Assembly: GCA_046350555.1 (NCBI GenBank)
Contig: JAXMAF010000020.1
Coordinates: 27,763 to 91,762, forward strand
Direction: 5' to 3'
From: JAXMAF01 sp046350555
GTDB lineage: Bacteria > Planctomycetota > Phycisphaerae > Phycisphaerales > SM1A02
Length of the DNA: 64,000 nucleotides
Both the position numbers and the translations under genes were made by a program. Position 1 is the stretch's first letter. Every line of letters begins with the position of its first letter. The notes beneath the pieces are model-generated. The model worked only from the letters and a program-made list of their open reading frames with translations. It made no database searches and had not been told where the DNA came from. This document shows, piece after piece, positions 33,852 to 42,960 of this stretch.

Positions 33852-35020
33852 ATACCGCACGCTCTCGTTCTCGGCGCCGGAATGGTCGGATCGGTGATGG
33901 CCGCCGACCTGCTCGCCTCGCGGCTGGGCGGTCACCCTCGTCGATGCCCGATCGGAACTCGACCGCCCCGCACAGCGGCTGTCGGCGCGCGACGAGGCAG
34001 GCGCTGCACGCTCGTGGCGGACTGCTCGTCGCCACGCGAGATCCTGCGTCTCGCGGCGGAGCATGACGTGGTGCTCGGCGCGGCCGGCGACCATCTCGGC
34101 TTCGCGGCGGCTCGCGCGTGATCGAGGCGCCGACCGTATGCCGACATCGCCTTCATGGCGGAGGACGCGCTCGGCTCGTCGCTCGCGAAGCGGCCGCGCG
34201 CGACCGCCGTGGTCGACTACGGCGTCGCGCTCAGGATGAGCAACCTCTGGCGGGCGTCGCCGCGGCGACGCTCGATCCGTGCGAACGGCTCGACATCATG
34301 GTCGGCGGCCTGCCCGTCGAACGACGCCTGCCCTTCCAGTACAAGGCCGCGTTCGCACCCGCCGACGTGATCGAGGAGTACACCGTCCGTCGCGGCTGGT
34401 CGAGCATGGGCGCGTCGTCGTGCGCGAGGCGCTCGAGCGAGCCCGGGCTCGTCGACCTGCCGCACGTCGGAACGGTCGAGGCGTTCAACACCGACGGGCT
34501 CCGCTCGCTGGTCCGGACGCTCCGGGTGCCGTCGATGCGCGAGCGGACGCTGCGCTGGCCGGGGCACGTGGATCTCATGCGCGGCTTCCGCGCGCGGGGT
34601 TCTTCTCGACCGAACCGGTGCGCTCGCCGGCATGATCGTTCCGCGGGAGGTGACGGCGGCCTTGCTCTTCCCGAAGTGGAGCTACGACGACGACGAGACC
34701 GATCTCACCGTGATGCGGGTCGTGGGCGAGGGTCGCGTGCGCGCGGGGCGAGACCGGCCCCGCTGTCGCCTGACCTGGGACCTCTTCGACCTCCGCGACG
34801 CCGTCACCGGGTTCACGAGCATGGCCCGGACCACGGCGTTCCCGTGCACGATCGTCGCCCGCCTGCTCGCGAGGCGGGCGCCTGCGCCCGCCCCGGCGTC
34901 GTGCCGCCCGGAGCCCTCGCGGAGACCCCCGGCATCGCCGACGCGATGAGTTGCGGGCTGGCCCGGCGCGGCGTGAGGTACGCGAGCGCCGTCGAGCGGC
35001 TCGACCCGCACCGCGCGTGA
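33852..35020 (+). pseudogene. Saccharopine dehydrogenase-family gene with many frameshifts
   Basis: Reading across frames recovers a family protein: Rossmann start 'ALVLGAGMVGSVMAADLLA' (33861), 'WAVTLVDARSELDR', 'REILRLAAEHDVVLGAAGDH' (~34036), 'AVVDYGVA', 'LDIMVGGLPVERRLPFQYKA' (~34290), 'DLPHVGTVEAFNTDGLRSLV' (~34455), 'LLFPKWSYDDDETDLTVMR' (~34665) and 'TGFTSMARTTAFPCTIVARL' (~34805). At least five indels separate these blocks, yet almost no internal nonsense or loss of key residues is seen. The expected start codon reads ATA. It could be a recent pseudogene or a locally error-rich assembly. Intact members act on saccharopine or related carboxy-amine substrates. Confidence 0.75.
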
Positions 35021-35055
35021 GGGGCGCACGGGACCTGCGTGCAACGGAAGCGCCC

Positions 35056-35930
35056 ATGGAATCGATCTCGCACGCCACGCTGAAGCGGCTCGCCGCGGAG
35101 TTCCTCCTGCGGATCGGTTGCTGCACCGCGGCGAGCGAGGTGACCTGTCCGATCGCCCGCTACCGCGTCGACGCGGCCGGCTACGCCGACGACGAGATCA
35201 CGCTGCCGCGCCGAGGCGAGCGGGCCCTCGCGACGCTCTGGTCGCTCGAGGCGGCGCTGGTCGTCGACTCGGGCCCGTTCCGCCGGGCGAGCCCGCGGCG
35301 CGCGGCGATCGCGGAGGAGCGGCGCCGCGGCCTCGGAACCGGGCGGCGCGGCGGCGGCTCCGGCACCGCGGCGGCTGCGGGCCGCACCCCGCACGACGAT
35401 CGTCGAATGCAAGCAGCTCGCGAAGCGACTTCTTCCGCGACGGCGAGGGCGTCGACGGGCTCCTCGCCGAGCGCGAGCGGCTTCAGCGCGGCGCGCGAGA
35501 TCGAGGAGACCCGGATCAAGCGCTGAGCCGCACCTGCGGCGGCTCCGGGCGCAACGCTCTTCCCGGGCTCGAGTCGTGGGACTTCTCCGGCAGTCGCCTC
35601 GCGGTGTACCGGCGCGTGCTGCGCGGCAGCCTGCTCGACCGGCGCTCTACGGACACACGAAGTTCTCGCGGCTCGTCAAGTACCGCCTCGCGGACCGGTT
35701 GCTCGTGCTCGCGCTGAGCGGCCTGCTCCGTCCGACGGAGCTTCCGGAGAGCTGGGGATTGATCGAGTGCCCGCGCCTGCACCTGCGTCGCGGCGCGCTG
35801 CGGGATATCGGACCGCTCGACGACCTGCCGCTGCGCCTGACCGTCGAGCCGCCGCGGCACGAATCGCCCTCGGTGCGCCCGACAGCGGCTGCTGCGGAAC
35901 ATCGCGGTGGCGCTGACGCGGAGGGCGTGA
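35056..35930 (+). pseudogene. Frameshifted nuclease-like unknown protein
   Basis: It starts cleanly at ATG 35056 ('MESISHATLKRLAAEFLLRI') but the frame breaks several times. Recoverable blocks are 'SEVTCPIARYRVDAAGYADD', a 'VECKQ..SDFFRD' segment around 35395-35450 (ECK resembles the catalytic core of PD-(D/E)XK nucleases), 'TKFSRLVKYRLADRLLVLAL' (~35660) and 'RNIAVALTRRA' with stop at 35928-35930. Function unknown; the nuclease idea rests on one short motif. It is the second of three consecutive damaged genes. Confidence 0.55.
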
Positions 35931-35955
35931 GGCCGTTCGTCGGAGGCGAGGAGCA

Positions 35956-36631
35956 TTGGCCGCGTCCCTACCATCGCGCGTGTCCGACGTGCCGGAGCCA
36001 GCGCCCGAGACCGCCCCGGAATCCGAGTCGGAGAAGTCGACCGATGCGATTCGCGGCGTGGTGACCCAACTGCTCACCGCCGCCAGCGGCGGCGACCACG
36101 CGGCGGCTCGAGCGCAGCTGCTCAATGTACGAGGACCTGCGCCCGGCAGGCCGACCGCTTCCTGCGCCGCGAGCAGCGCGACCACGCTCGAGGCGACCGC
36201 GCTCGTGCACGAGGCGTGGCTGCGCCTCGCGGGCCAGCACTCGGCGGTGGCAGAACCGCAACCACTTCCTCGCCGTCGCCGCGACGGCGGTACGACGGAT
36301 CCTCGTGAACCATGCAGCGACGCGGCCGGCTGAAGGCGCGGCGGCGGGCGCGTCGGATCGATCTCGACGAGTCCGCCATCGTCGCCGCCGAGCCGGCCAC
36401 GGACCTCGTCGCCCTGGACGAGGCGATGAACCGGCTCGCGGCGGCGCAGAGCGCACCACCGCCGGACCGTCGAGCAGCTTCTTCAGCGGGCTTTCCGTCG
36501 AGGACGCGGCCGAGGTGCTCGGCGTCGGCAGCGCGACGGTGAAGCGGGACTGGGCCTTCGCGCGGGCGTGGCTGCGCAAGGAGCTCGACGCCGCAGCCGC
36601 CGGAGAAGCCGAGGATGGCGCGGCCGGCTGA
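35956..36631 (+). pseudogene. Frameshifted ECF sigma factor (X6-like group)
   Basis: Blocks in different frames reconstruct an ECF sigma factor paired with a kinase: 'VTQLLTAASGGDHAAA', 'VYEDLRP' (36125), 'TLEATALVHEAWLRLAGQ' (region 2), 'NRNHFLAVAATAVRRILVNH', 'DLVALDEAMNRLAAAQ', 'SGLSVEDAAEVLGVGSATVK' and 'RDWAFARAWLRKEL' (region 4 helix-turn-helix). The final frame (to 36631) overlaps the downstream kinase ATG by 17 bases, as expected for a coupled pair. Several indels are needed to restore one frame. The start is unclear: TTG 35956 or GTG 35980. Confidence 0.7.
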
Positions 36632-38894
36632 CGATTCCAGCGACGGCGCCGCGCTCTCGCGGGAGGATTTCCGCGCGGTCGCGGACCTCTTCGGCGCCGC
36701 GTGCGCCCTCGCTCCCGAGAGCCGCGTCGCGTTCGTGCACGAGCGCACGGCCGATGCGCGCGTGCGCCGCGAGGTGCTGGCGCTCCTCGCGTCGTCGGAG
36801 CGGGAGGATGGGTTCCTCGAGCCGCCCGCGGCGCCGCCGGAGCTCGTCGCGACGGCCGAGCAGGATCCGATGGTCGGACGGCGCGTGGCCGGCTACACGA
36901 TCGTGCGCCGCATCGCCGCAGGCGGCATGGGCGTGGTGTACGAGGCGGCGCAGGAGAGCCCGCGCCGCATCGTGGCGGTGAAGCTCATCCGTCCGGACCT
37001 CGTCTCGGCGGAGACGCTCCATCGCTTCCGCCAGGAGGCGGAGATCCTCGGCCGCCTTCAACATCCGGGCATCGCGGCGATCCACGAGGCGGGCGCGTTC
37101 GTCGTCGACGACGACCCGCGCGGCCGGCCACGTCCGTTCTGCGCGATGGAGTTCGTGGACGGGATCCCGATCGACCGCTGGACGGACGAGCGGGGACTCG
37201 ACGTCGAGGCGCGGCTCGCCCTGCTCGCACAGGTCTGCGACGCCGTGGACCATGCCCATCGACGGGGCGTCATCCACCGGGACCTCAAGAGCGGCAACAT
37301 CCTGGTGACCCCGGCGGGAGCGCCGAAGGTGCTCGACTTCGGCATCGCCCGCGCCGTCGACGTCGAGCGCAGCGCCACGCAGCGAACGAGCGTCGGCCAC
37401 ATCGTCGGAACGCTCGGCAGCATGAGCCCGGAGCAGCTTCGGGGCGATCCGGACGCGGTCGACTTCCGCTCCGACATCTACTCGCTGGGCGTGCTGGCGT
37501 ACGAGCTGCTCGGCGGACGATCGCCGTTCGACCTGAGCCAGCGCGGCGTGCCCGCGAGCATCCGCCACCTGATGGAGTCGGAGCCGACCTCGCTCGGCAC
37601 GCTGCGCCGCGACCTGCGCGGCGACATCTCGACGATCGTCGCCAAGGCGATGGCGAAGGAGCCGGAGCGGCGCTACGACTCGGCGGCCGCCTTCGCCTCC
37701 GACCTGCGCGCCTGCCGCGAGCATCGACCGGTGCTGGCGCGCCCGCCCAGCCGCACCTACCTGATGCGGAAGTTCGTGCGCCGCAATCGCACCGCCGTGG
37801 TCGGCGTCGTCGCCGCGTTCGTGCTCCTGGTCGTCGCGGCCGCGGGAACGACCGTCGGCTGGCGGCGCGCCGAGGCCGCGGCGACGCGCTCGCGGCGCGT
37901 CAACACCTACCTCACCGAGCTGCTTGCGGGCTTCGATCCGAACAAGGTCGGCAGCAGCAACATCCCGCTCGAGAAGGCCCTCGACGAGGCCGGCGAGAAG
38001 ATCGGCCCGCTGCTCGAAGGCGAGCCCGAGACCGCCATCGACGTGCACCGCGTCCTCGGCGAGCGCTACGCCGCGCTCGGCCTCTGGACGCAGGCCGAGC
38101 GGCACTTCCGGGGCGTGCTGGAGCTCGTTGGCGAGCGCTTCGGCGAGGAGTCGCTCGAGTGCGCGGAGGTGCTCGGGTCCATCGCCCGCATGCAGAAGGA
38201 ACAGGACCACACGGGCCAGGCGCAGCGCCTCTTCGAGCGGGCCCTCGCGATCCAGCAGGCGCGCCTGCCGCGTGGCGACCTCCGCATCGGCGAGACGCTC
38301 AACGACCTGGCCGTGGCCTACGTCGCGTCGGGCGACTTCGCCGCCGCCGAGCCGCTCCAGCGCGAGGCGCTCGCCATCGCCCGCAGCCATCCCGAGATCA
38401 GCCGACAGAACCTGGCCACCGCCATCGACAACTTCGCCTCCACCCTGTTCATGAACGGCAAGCTCGAGGAGGCCGCCGCGGCGATCGAGGAGGCGGCGCA
38501 GATCCGGGAGACCCTGGGCAGGTTCGACCTCGAGGACGCGCAGCACCTCTCGGCCGGCGCACAGATCCTGATGCACATTCCCCAGCATGCCGAGCGCGCC
38601 GAGGCGATGCTGCGCGAGGCGTACCGCATTCGCGCGAAGCTCCTGGCGGCGAACCATCCGAAGCTGGCCGACTCGCGCTTCTCGCTCGCCCGGCTGCTCC
38701 TCTTCACGGACCGCAAGCCCGAGGCGATCGAGGTCCTGCGGGAATGGCTCGCAAATCGGCCCGACTCCGAGGACATGACGCAGGAGCTGCGCGTGCTTCG
38801 CATGCTCGCCGACGCCCAGCGCAGCGTGGGCGACGCGAGCGGCGCGGCCGAGACCGAAGCGCGGCTCGAGGCGGCGACGCGCAGCGCGCCGTGA
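36615..38894 (+). CDS. Membrane Ser/Thr protein kinase with TPR repeats
   Basis: 759 residues from ATG 36615. The kinase domain starts at ~93 ('YTIVRRIAAGGMGVVYEAA'), with 'VAVKLIRPDL', 'HRDLKSGNIL' near 221, 'DFGIARAVD' and 'MSPEQL', complete and probably active. A transmembrane helix lies near 394-416 ('AVVGVVAAFVLLVVAAAG'), followed by TPR-like helical repeats to the C-terminus ('GLWTQAERHFRGVLELVGER', 'GDFAAAEPLQREALAIARS'). The upstream ECF sigma gene overlaps it, so the kinase probably regulates that sigma factor. This gene is intact although its partner is frameshifted. Confidence 0.88.
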   Translation: MARPADDSSDGAALSREDFRAVADLFGAACALAPESRVAFVHERTADARVRREVLALLASSEREDGFLEPPAAPPELVATAEQDPMVGRRVAGYTIVRRIAAGGMGVVYEAAQESPRRIVAVKLIRPDLVSAETLHRFRQEAEILGRLQHPGIAAIHEAGAFVVDDDPRGRPRPFCAMEFVDGIPIDRWTDERGLDVEARLALLAQVCDAVDHAHRRGVIHRDLKSGNILVTPAGAPKVLDFGIARAVDVERSATQRTSVGHIVGTLGSMSPEQLRGDPDAVDFRSDIYSLGVLAYELLGGRSPFDLSQRGVPASIRHLMESEPTSLGTLRRDLRGDISTIVAKAMAKEPERRYDSAAAFASDLRACREHRPVLARPPSRTYLMRKFVRRNRTAVVGVVAAFVLLVVAAAGTTVGWRRAEAAATRSRRVNTYLTELLAGFDPNKVGSSNIPLEKALDEAGEKIGPLLEGEPETAIDVHRVLGERYAALGLWTQAERHFRGVLELVGERFGEESLECAEVLGSIARMQKEQDHTGQAQRLFERALAIQQARLPRGDLRIGETLNDLAVAYVASGDFAAAEPLQREALAIARSHPEISRQNLATAIDNFASTLFMNGKLEEAAAAIEEAAQIRETLGRFDLEDAQHLSAGAQILMHIPQHAERAEAMLREAYRIRAKLLAANHPKLADSRFSLARLLLFTDRKPEAIEVLREWLANRPDSEDMTQELRVLRMLADAQRSVGDASGAAETEARLEAATRSAP

Positions 38895-38969
38895 TCGCGG
38901 TCGCCGGCGCGGCGCCCGGCGCTCCGTCGAGGGCGACGCGCGCGTCGCGCCGATGCGCGACGTTCGCGC

Positions 38970-40013
38970 TCACTGCTGGAAGATCTGCTTCATCGCGTTC
39001 AGCTTGTCGATGTGCACCTGCACGATCTGCTGGTGCGTCGGCTGGTTGGCCTTCGAGGGCGCCGCCGCGGCGGCACCTGCGGCGACGCCCGTCAACTGCA
39101 CCGGCGGCAGCTTCCCGACCCCGGCGAAGTAGTCGTCGGCGCCCCACCACGCCACGCCCACGGCGCCGGCGGCCAGCGCCGGCTTCACCTGACCGTTGAG
39201 GAACTGGTCGTCGGGAAGGACCTTCAGGCCGTCGCGCTGGTTGCTGTCGTGGACCCGGTGCCACACCATCGGAATCACGGGCTTGCCCTTCGCCATCTCG
39301 ACGGCGAGTTTCGTGCACGCCGTCGAGTACGCCGGCGTCGCCTGCGTCCACTCGGGATTCGTCGAGAGCAGGTAGGGCGAGTAGATCGACGGCGAGACCC
39401 AGTCGGACGCGTCGACGACGGGCTGCGCGCGGCGACCGATGGCGAACTGCTCCTCCTTGGACTTGTCGCTTCCCTTGTCCCAGCCGACGGTCGAGCCGGT
39501 CGGCGAGGTGACGAAGAACGGCAGGCCGGGAACGCCGTACATCGCCCACTTGGCGCCCGGACGCACCTCGTGGGCGACCTGGAGGAGCCGAAGGAGCGCC
39601 TTCTGCCCCGCGACGAACTCGGCCGATCCCGGCGTCTTCTTGAGGTAGTCGGTCCACTCGCCCTCGAAGTCGAGCATCGCGAAGGGATCGCCGTCGGCGG
39701 GAACCACCTTGGCGATCTCGGTGCGAAGCTTGGCCTCGTCGTAGCGGCCGTTGCTCTCGCCGCTGCTCTGGTAGACGATGAAGCATCGCGCCGCGTTGAG
39801 GTTCATGCTGCGCACGGCGGCGTAGAACGCGGGGTCGTCCAGGCACGCCAGGAGCAGCAGTGGCCGCTTGGTCGACGCCGCACCCGAGGCCGGCACGGCG
39901 GCGGCCGGCGCGGCGGGGTTGCTCCCCGCCTGCCCCGAGCCGCCGAACATGCTGCATGCGGAGGCGAACGAGGCGAACGCGAGCACGGCGAGACGCGCGA
40001 GGGTGCGATTCAT
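38970..40013 (-). CDS. Putative lipoprotein with TIM-barrel-like domain
   Basis: 347 residues from ATG 40013; signal 'LAVLAFASFASAC' ends at a lipobox-like Cys. An Ala-rich linker is followed by a domain with 'FAMLDFEGEWTDYLKKTPG', 'WAMYGVPGLPF' and 'DWVSPSIYSPYL', which recall a glycoside hydrolase/hyaluronidase-type (β/α)8 barrel, the acidic 'DFEGEW' being a possible active-site segment. The C-terminal ~40 residues are helical. It is divergent from the xylose isomerase-like gene by 58 bases. Assignment to any enzyme family is tentative. Confidence 0.7.
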   Translation of the reverse strand: MNRTLARLAVLAFASFASACSMFGGSGQAGSNPAAPAAAVPASGAASTKRPLLLLACLDDPAFYAAVRSMNLNAARCFIVYQSSGESNGRYDEAKLRTEIAKVVPADGDPFAMLDFEGEWTDYLKKTPGSAEFVAGQKALLRLLQVAHEVRPGAKWAMYGVPGLPFFVTSPTGSTVGWDKGSDKSKEEQFAIGRRAQPVVDASDWVSPSIYSPYLLSTNPEWTQATPAYSTACTKLAVEMAKGKPVIPMVWHRVHDSNQRDGLKVLPDDQFLNGQVKPALAAGAVGVAWWGADDYFAGVGKLPPVQLTGVAAGAAAAAPSKANQPTHQQIVQVHIDKLNAMKQIFQQ

Positions 40014-40071
40014 GGCGGCCTGGATGATACATCGCCGCGCATCCGCGCACGGGCGACGGCACAATGTCTCC

Positions 40072-41250
40072 ATGCCGCTCCAGGATCTTCGTCCACAGGC
40101 CCTCCGCCGCGATCCCGAGGCGCTGCTGCGCCACCTGCGCGACTTCCGGCTGCCGATGCGCTTCTCGGCGGGAATCTGGTACTTCAGTCCGGCCGCCAGC
40201 CGCTTCCACGACCGCTACCAGCCGGTCGTCGACGTTCGCGCCCGCCTGGAGATCGCGGCGAGGGTGGCCGAGACCAGCGGCGATGCCGGCGCGACGGCGC
40301 GCACCGACGGACTCGTCGCCCTCGAGGCGCACTATCCCAACGAGATCAACCGCGAGAACCTCGACGTCTGGCTCGCCTTCACGCGCGACACCGGCGTGCG
40401 CGTGCTCACCGTCATCCCGCTCCTCTTCTGGGATGGCGACTTCGAGTTCGGATCGCTGAGCAGCCCCCTGAAGGCGCCGCGCGCGCTGGCGCTGCGGCGC
40501 ACGATCGAGGCGCTCGAGCTCAACCGCGAGCTCGCGACGGACTTCGCGGTCGTCTGGCCGGGCATCGACGGCGTCGAGAATCCGTTCGGCGCGGACGTCG
40601 TGGCGATGCGCGACCGGTTCGCCGCGGGGCTCGCCGAGGCGATGGACGCGGTGCCGGGCGTGCGCATCGCCTTCGAGCCGAAGCCGTACGAGCCGCGCGG
40701 ACGCATCCTCTTCGGAACGACGGCCGAAGGCATGCTGCTGGCGCCGATGGTCGAGTCGCGCCTGCGCCATCCCGCGAACCGCGCGCTCCTTGGACAGGGA
40801 CACGGCCTGCTCTGCCTCAATCCCGAGGTCGGCCACGTGCTCATGGGCTACGAGGACCTGGCGATGGCATTCGCGTGGCCGCTCGGCGAGGCGCGGCTGG
40901 CCCACTCGCACTGGAACAGCCAGCCGCTGGGCAACTACGACCAGGACCTGCCCGTCGGAACCATCTCGCCCGAGGCGCTCGAGGCGCTCGTCTACCTGCT
41001 GCGCCTGCACGGCTACGCGGGACACCTCGGCATCGACATCAATCCCGAGCGCATGCCGGTGGAGGTCGCGCTGCGGATCTCGATGGACGCGATCCGCGCC
41101 GCGAACGACCGCGTCGAGTCGCTCGACCATGAGGCGATCCTCTTCGCAAACGACCATCCCGACCGCGCCCGCGGATGGCTCGAGGGATACCTCGTGCGGG
41201 CGAGGGCGGCCCGCCCGGAACGGCTTGGACCGTGGGCCCGTCCGATCTGA
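40072..41250 (+). CDS. Xylose isomerase-like TIM-barrel protein
   Basis: 392 residues from ATG 40072. Features fit the xylose isomerase-like superfamily: 'FSAGIWYFSPAASRFHDRY', 'FEPKPYEPRGRILF' (E/K metal-site strand), 'NPEVGHVLMGYEDLAMAF' (E-x-GH), 'AHSHWNSQPLGNYDQDL' and 'GIDINPERMPVEVAL'. Known members interconvert aldose and ketose sugars with two divalent metals. The next gene, 21 bases downstream, is a xylulokinase, which supports a D-xylose or related sugar pathway in the cytoplasm. It is not a standard XylA by length or N-terminus, so substrate is inferred from the neighbour. Confidence 0.8.
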   Translation: MPLQDLRPQALRRDPEALLRHLRDFRLPMRFSAGIWYFSPAASRFHDRYQPVVDVRARLEIAARVAETSGDAGATARTDGLVALEAHYPNEINRENLDVWLAFTRDTGVRVLTVIPLLFWDGDFEFGSLSSPLKAPRALALRRTIEALELNRELATDFAVVWPGIDGVENPFGADVVAMRDRFAAGLAEAMDAVPGVRIAFEPKPYEPRGRILFGTTAEGMLLAPMVESRLRHPANRALLGQGHGLLCLNPEVGHVLMGYEDLAMAFAWPLGEARLAHSHWNSQPLGNYDQDLPVGTISPEALEALVYLLRLHGYAGHLGIDINPERMPVEVALRISMDAIRAANDRVESLDHEAILFANDHPDRARGWLEGYLVRARAARPERLGPWARPI

Positions 41251-41271
41251 TCGCCGACCGAGTCGCCGCCC

Positions 41272-42849
41272 ATGCCTCCATCGCACCCAGCGTCCGAGCC
41301 GCCGCTGCTCCTCGGCCTCGATGTCGGAACAAGCGCCCTCAAGGCGCTGCTGATCGACGCGCGGGGCGATGTCGTCGCCGACGCGGACGCCTCGTACGCG
41401 TTCGACACCCCGCGCCCGCTCCGGGCCGAACAGGATCCGCAGGCGTGGTGGACGGGCGCCATCGAGGCGATCCGCGCGCTCCTCGCCCGCGTGCCCGACG
41501 CGGCGGAGCGGATCGCGGCCGTCGGCCTCGCGGGCCAGATGCACGGACTCACGCTCGTCGACTCGCGCGGGCGCACGCTGCGGCCGTGCATCCTCTGGAA
41601 CGACCAGCGCAGCGAGGCGGAGTGCGCATCGATCGAGCGCGAGCTCGGGCTCGAGGCGCTCATCCGCCACACGGGCAACCGCGTCCACGCCGGGTTCACG
41701 CTCCCGAAGCTGCTCTGGGTGCGCGAGCACGAACCGGCCGTCTTCACCGACATCCGGCACGTGTTGCTTCCGAAGGACTGGCTGCGCTGGCGGCTCACCG
41801 GCGAGTTCGCGACGGACGTCTCCGACGCATCCGGAACCTCGATCCTCGACGTCGGCGCGCGGCGCTGGTCCGACGAGATCGTCGCCTGCGCCGGCATCGA
41901 CGCCGCATGGCTCCCCGCGGTGCATGAATCGTGCGAGGTCGTCGGCGCCATCCACCGCGACGCGGCGGAGGCGACCGGGCTCCGCGCCGGAACGCCCGTC
42001 GTGGCTGGCGCCGGCGACCAGGCGGCGTCGGCGATCGGAATGGGCATCGTCGACGACGGACAGGTCTCGGTGACCATCGGCACCTCCGGCGTGGTCTTCG
42101 CGGCGCGCGACGCGCACCGACCGGATACCGACGCGCGGCTTCACGCCTTCTGCCACGCGGCGCCCGGGCGCTGGCACCAGATGGGCGTCATGCTCTCCGC
42201 GGGCGGCTCGCTTCGCTGGTTCCGCGACGTCGTCGCGCCCGACACCGTCGACGAGGCGAGGCGCCGCGGCGTCGACGCCTACGACGTGATCATGGAGCGC
42301 GCCGCGACGGCGCCCGCCGGATGCGACGGGCTCACCTTTCTGCCGTACCTCACCGGCGAGCGCACGCCACACGCCGATGCCCACGCCCGCGGCGCCTTCG
42401 TCGGCCTCACGCTTCGCCACACCTCGGCGCACCTCGCTCGCGCGGTCCTCGAAGGCATCACCTTCGGCCTGCGCGATTCCCTCGACCTCGTGCGCGCAAC
42501 CGGCGTCGAACCGGTGCTCCTGACGCTGGCCGGCGGCGGCGCGCGCGGCGCGTTCTGGAGGCAGCTCTGCGCCGACGTCCTGGGCCGACCGGTGGTGGCC
42601 GCGGGCGTGGCCGACGCCGGAGCGCTGGGCGCAGCGCGGCTGGCGGCCGTCGGCGCCAACCTCCACGCGACGATCGTCGATGCCTGCCGAGCCATGTCGT
42701 CCGCTGGAGGCGCCAACCCTCCTGGCGAAGCCACCGCCCGCACGAATCCCTCGCCCAGCGACGAACTCGCCGAGGCCCTGGAGCGGTATCGATCCCTGTA
42801 TCCAGCCCTCGCCCCGTCGTTTCGTCCGCCGCCGCACATGGTGAAATGA
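41272..42849 (+). CDS. xylB: Xylulokinase (FGGY family)
   Basis: 525 residues. The N-terminal FGGY signature is 'LLLGLDVGTSALKALLID'. The catalytic region has 'GLAGQMHGLTLVD' and 'ILWNDQRSEAE', as in xylulokinases. Domain II has 'VAGAGDQAASAIGMGIVDDG', 'VTIGTSGVVF', 'FLPYLTGERTPHAD' and 'LAGGGARGAFWRQLCADVLG'. It phosphorylates D-xylulose to xylulose 5-phosphate for the pentose phosphate pathway. Forms an apparent operon with the isomerase-like gene. Confidence 0.92.
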   Translation: MPPSHPASEPPLLLGLDVGTSALKALLIDARGDVVADADASYAFDTPRPLRAEQDPQAWWTGAIEAIRALLARVPDAAERIAAVGLAGQMHGLTLVDSRGRTLRPCILWNDQRSEAECASIERELGLEALIRHTGNRVHAGFTLPKLLWVREHEPAVFTDIRHVLLPKDWLRWRLTGEFATDVSDASGTSILDVGARRWSDEIVACAGIDAAWLPAVHESCEVVGAIHRDAAEATGLRAGTPVVAGAGDQAASAIGMGIVDDGQVSVTIGTSGVVFAARDAHRPDTDARLHAFCHAAPGRWHQMGVMLSAGGSLRWFRDVVAPDTVDEARRRGVDAYDVIMERAATAPAGCDGLTFLPYLTGERTPHADAHARGAFVGLTLRHTSAHLARAVLEGITFGLRDSLDLVRATGVEPVLLTLAGGGARGAFWRQLCADVLGRPVVAAGVADAGALGAARLAAVGANLHATIVDACRAMSSAGGANPPGEATARTNPSPSDELAEALERYRSLYPALAPSFRPPPHMVK

Positions 42850-42960
42850 ACGGACGCCCGTGGGCGTTCGCCCAACGACCGCATCGCCCGGCGCCCCCCG
42901 CTGCGCCGCGCCCACCCAGACGAGGTCCGGGATCCGCCGGACCATCGGAGCCCTCCATCC

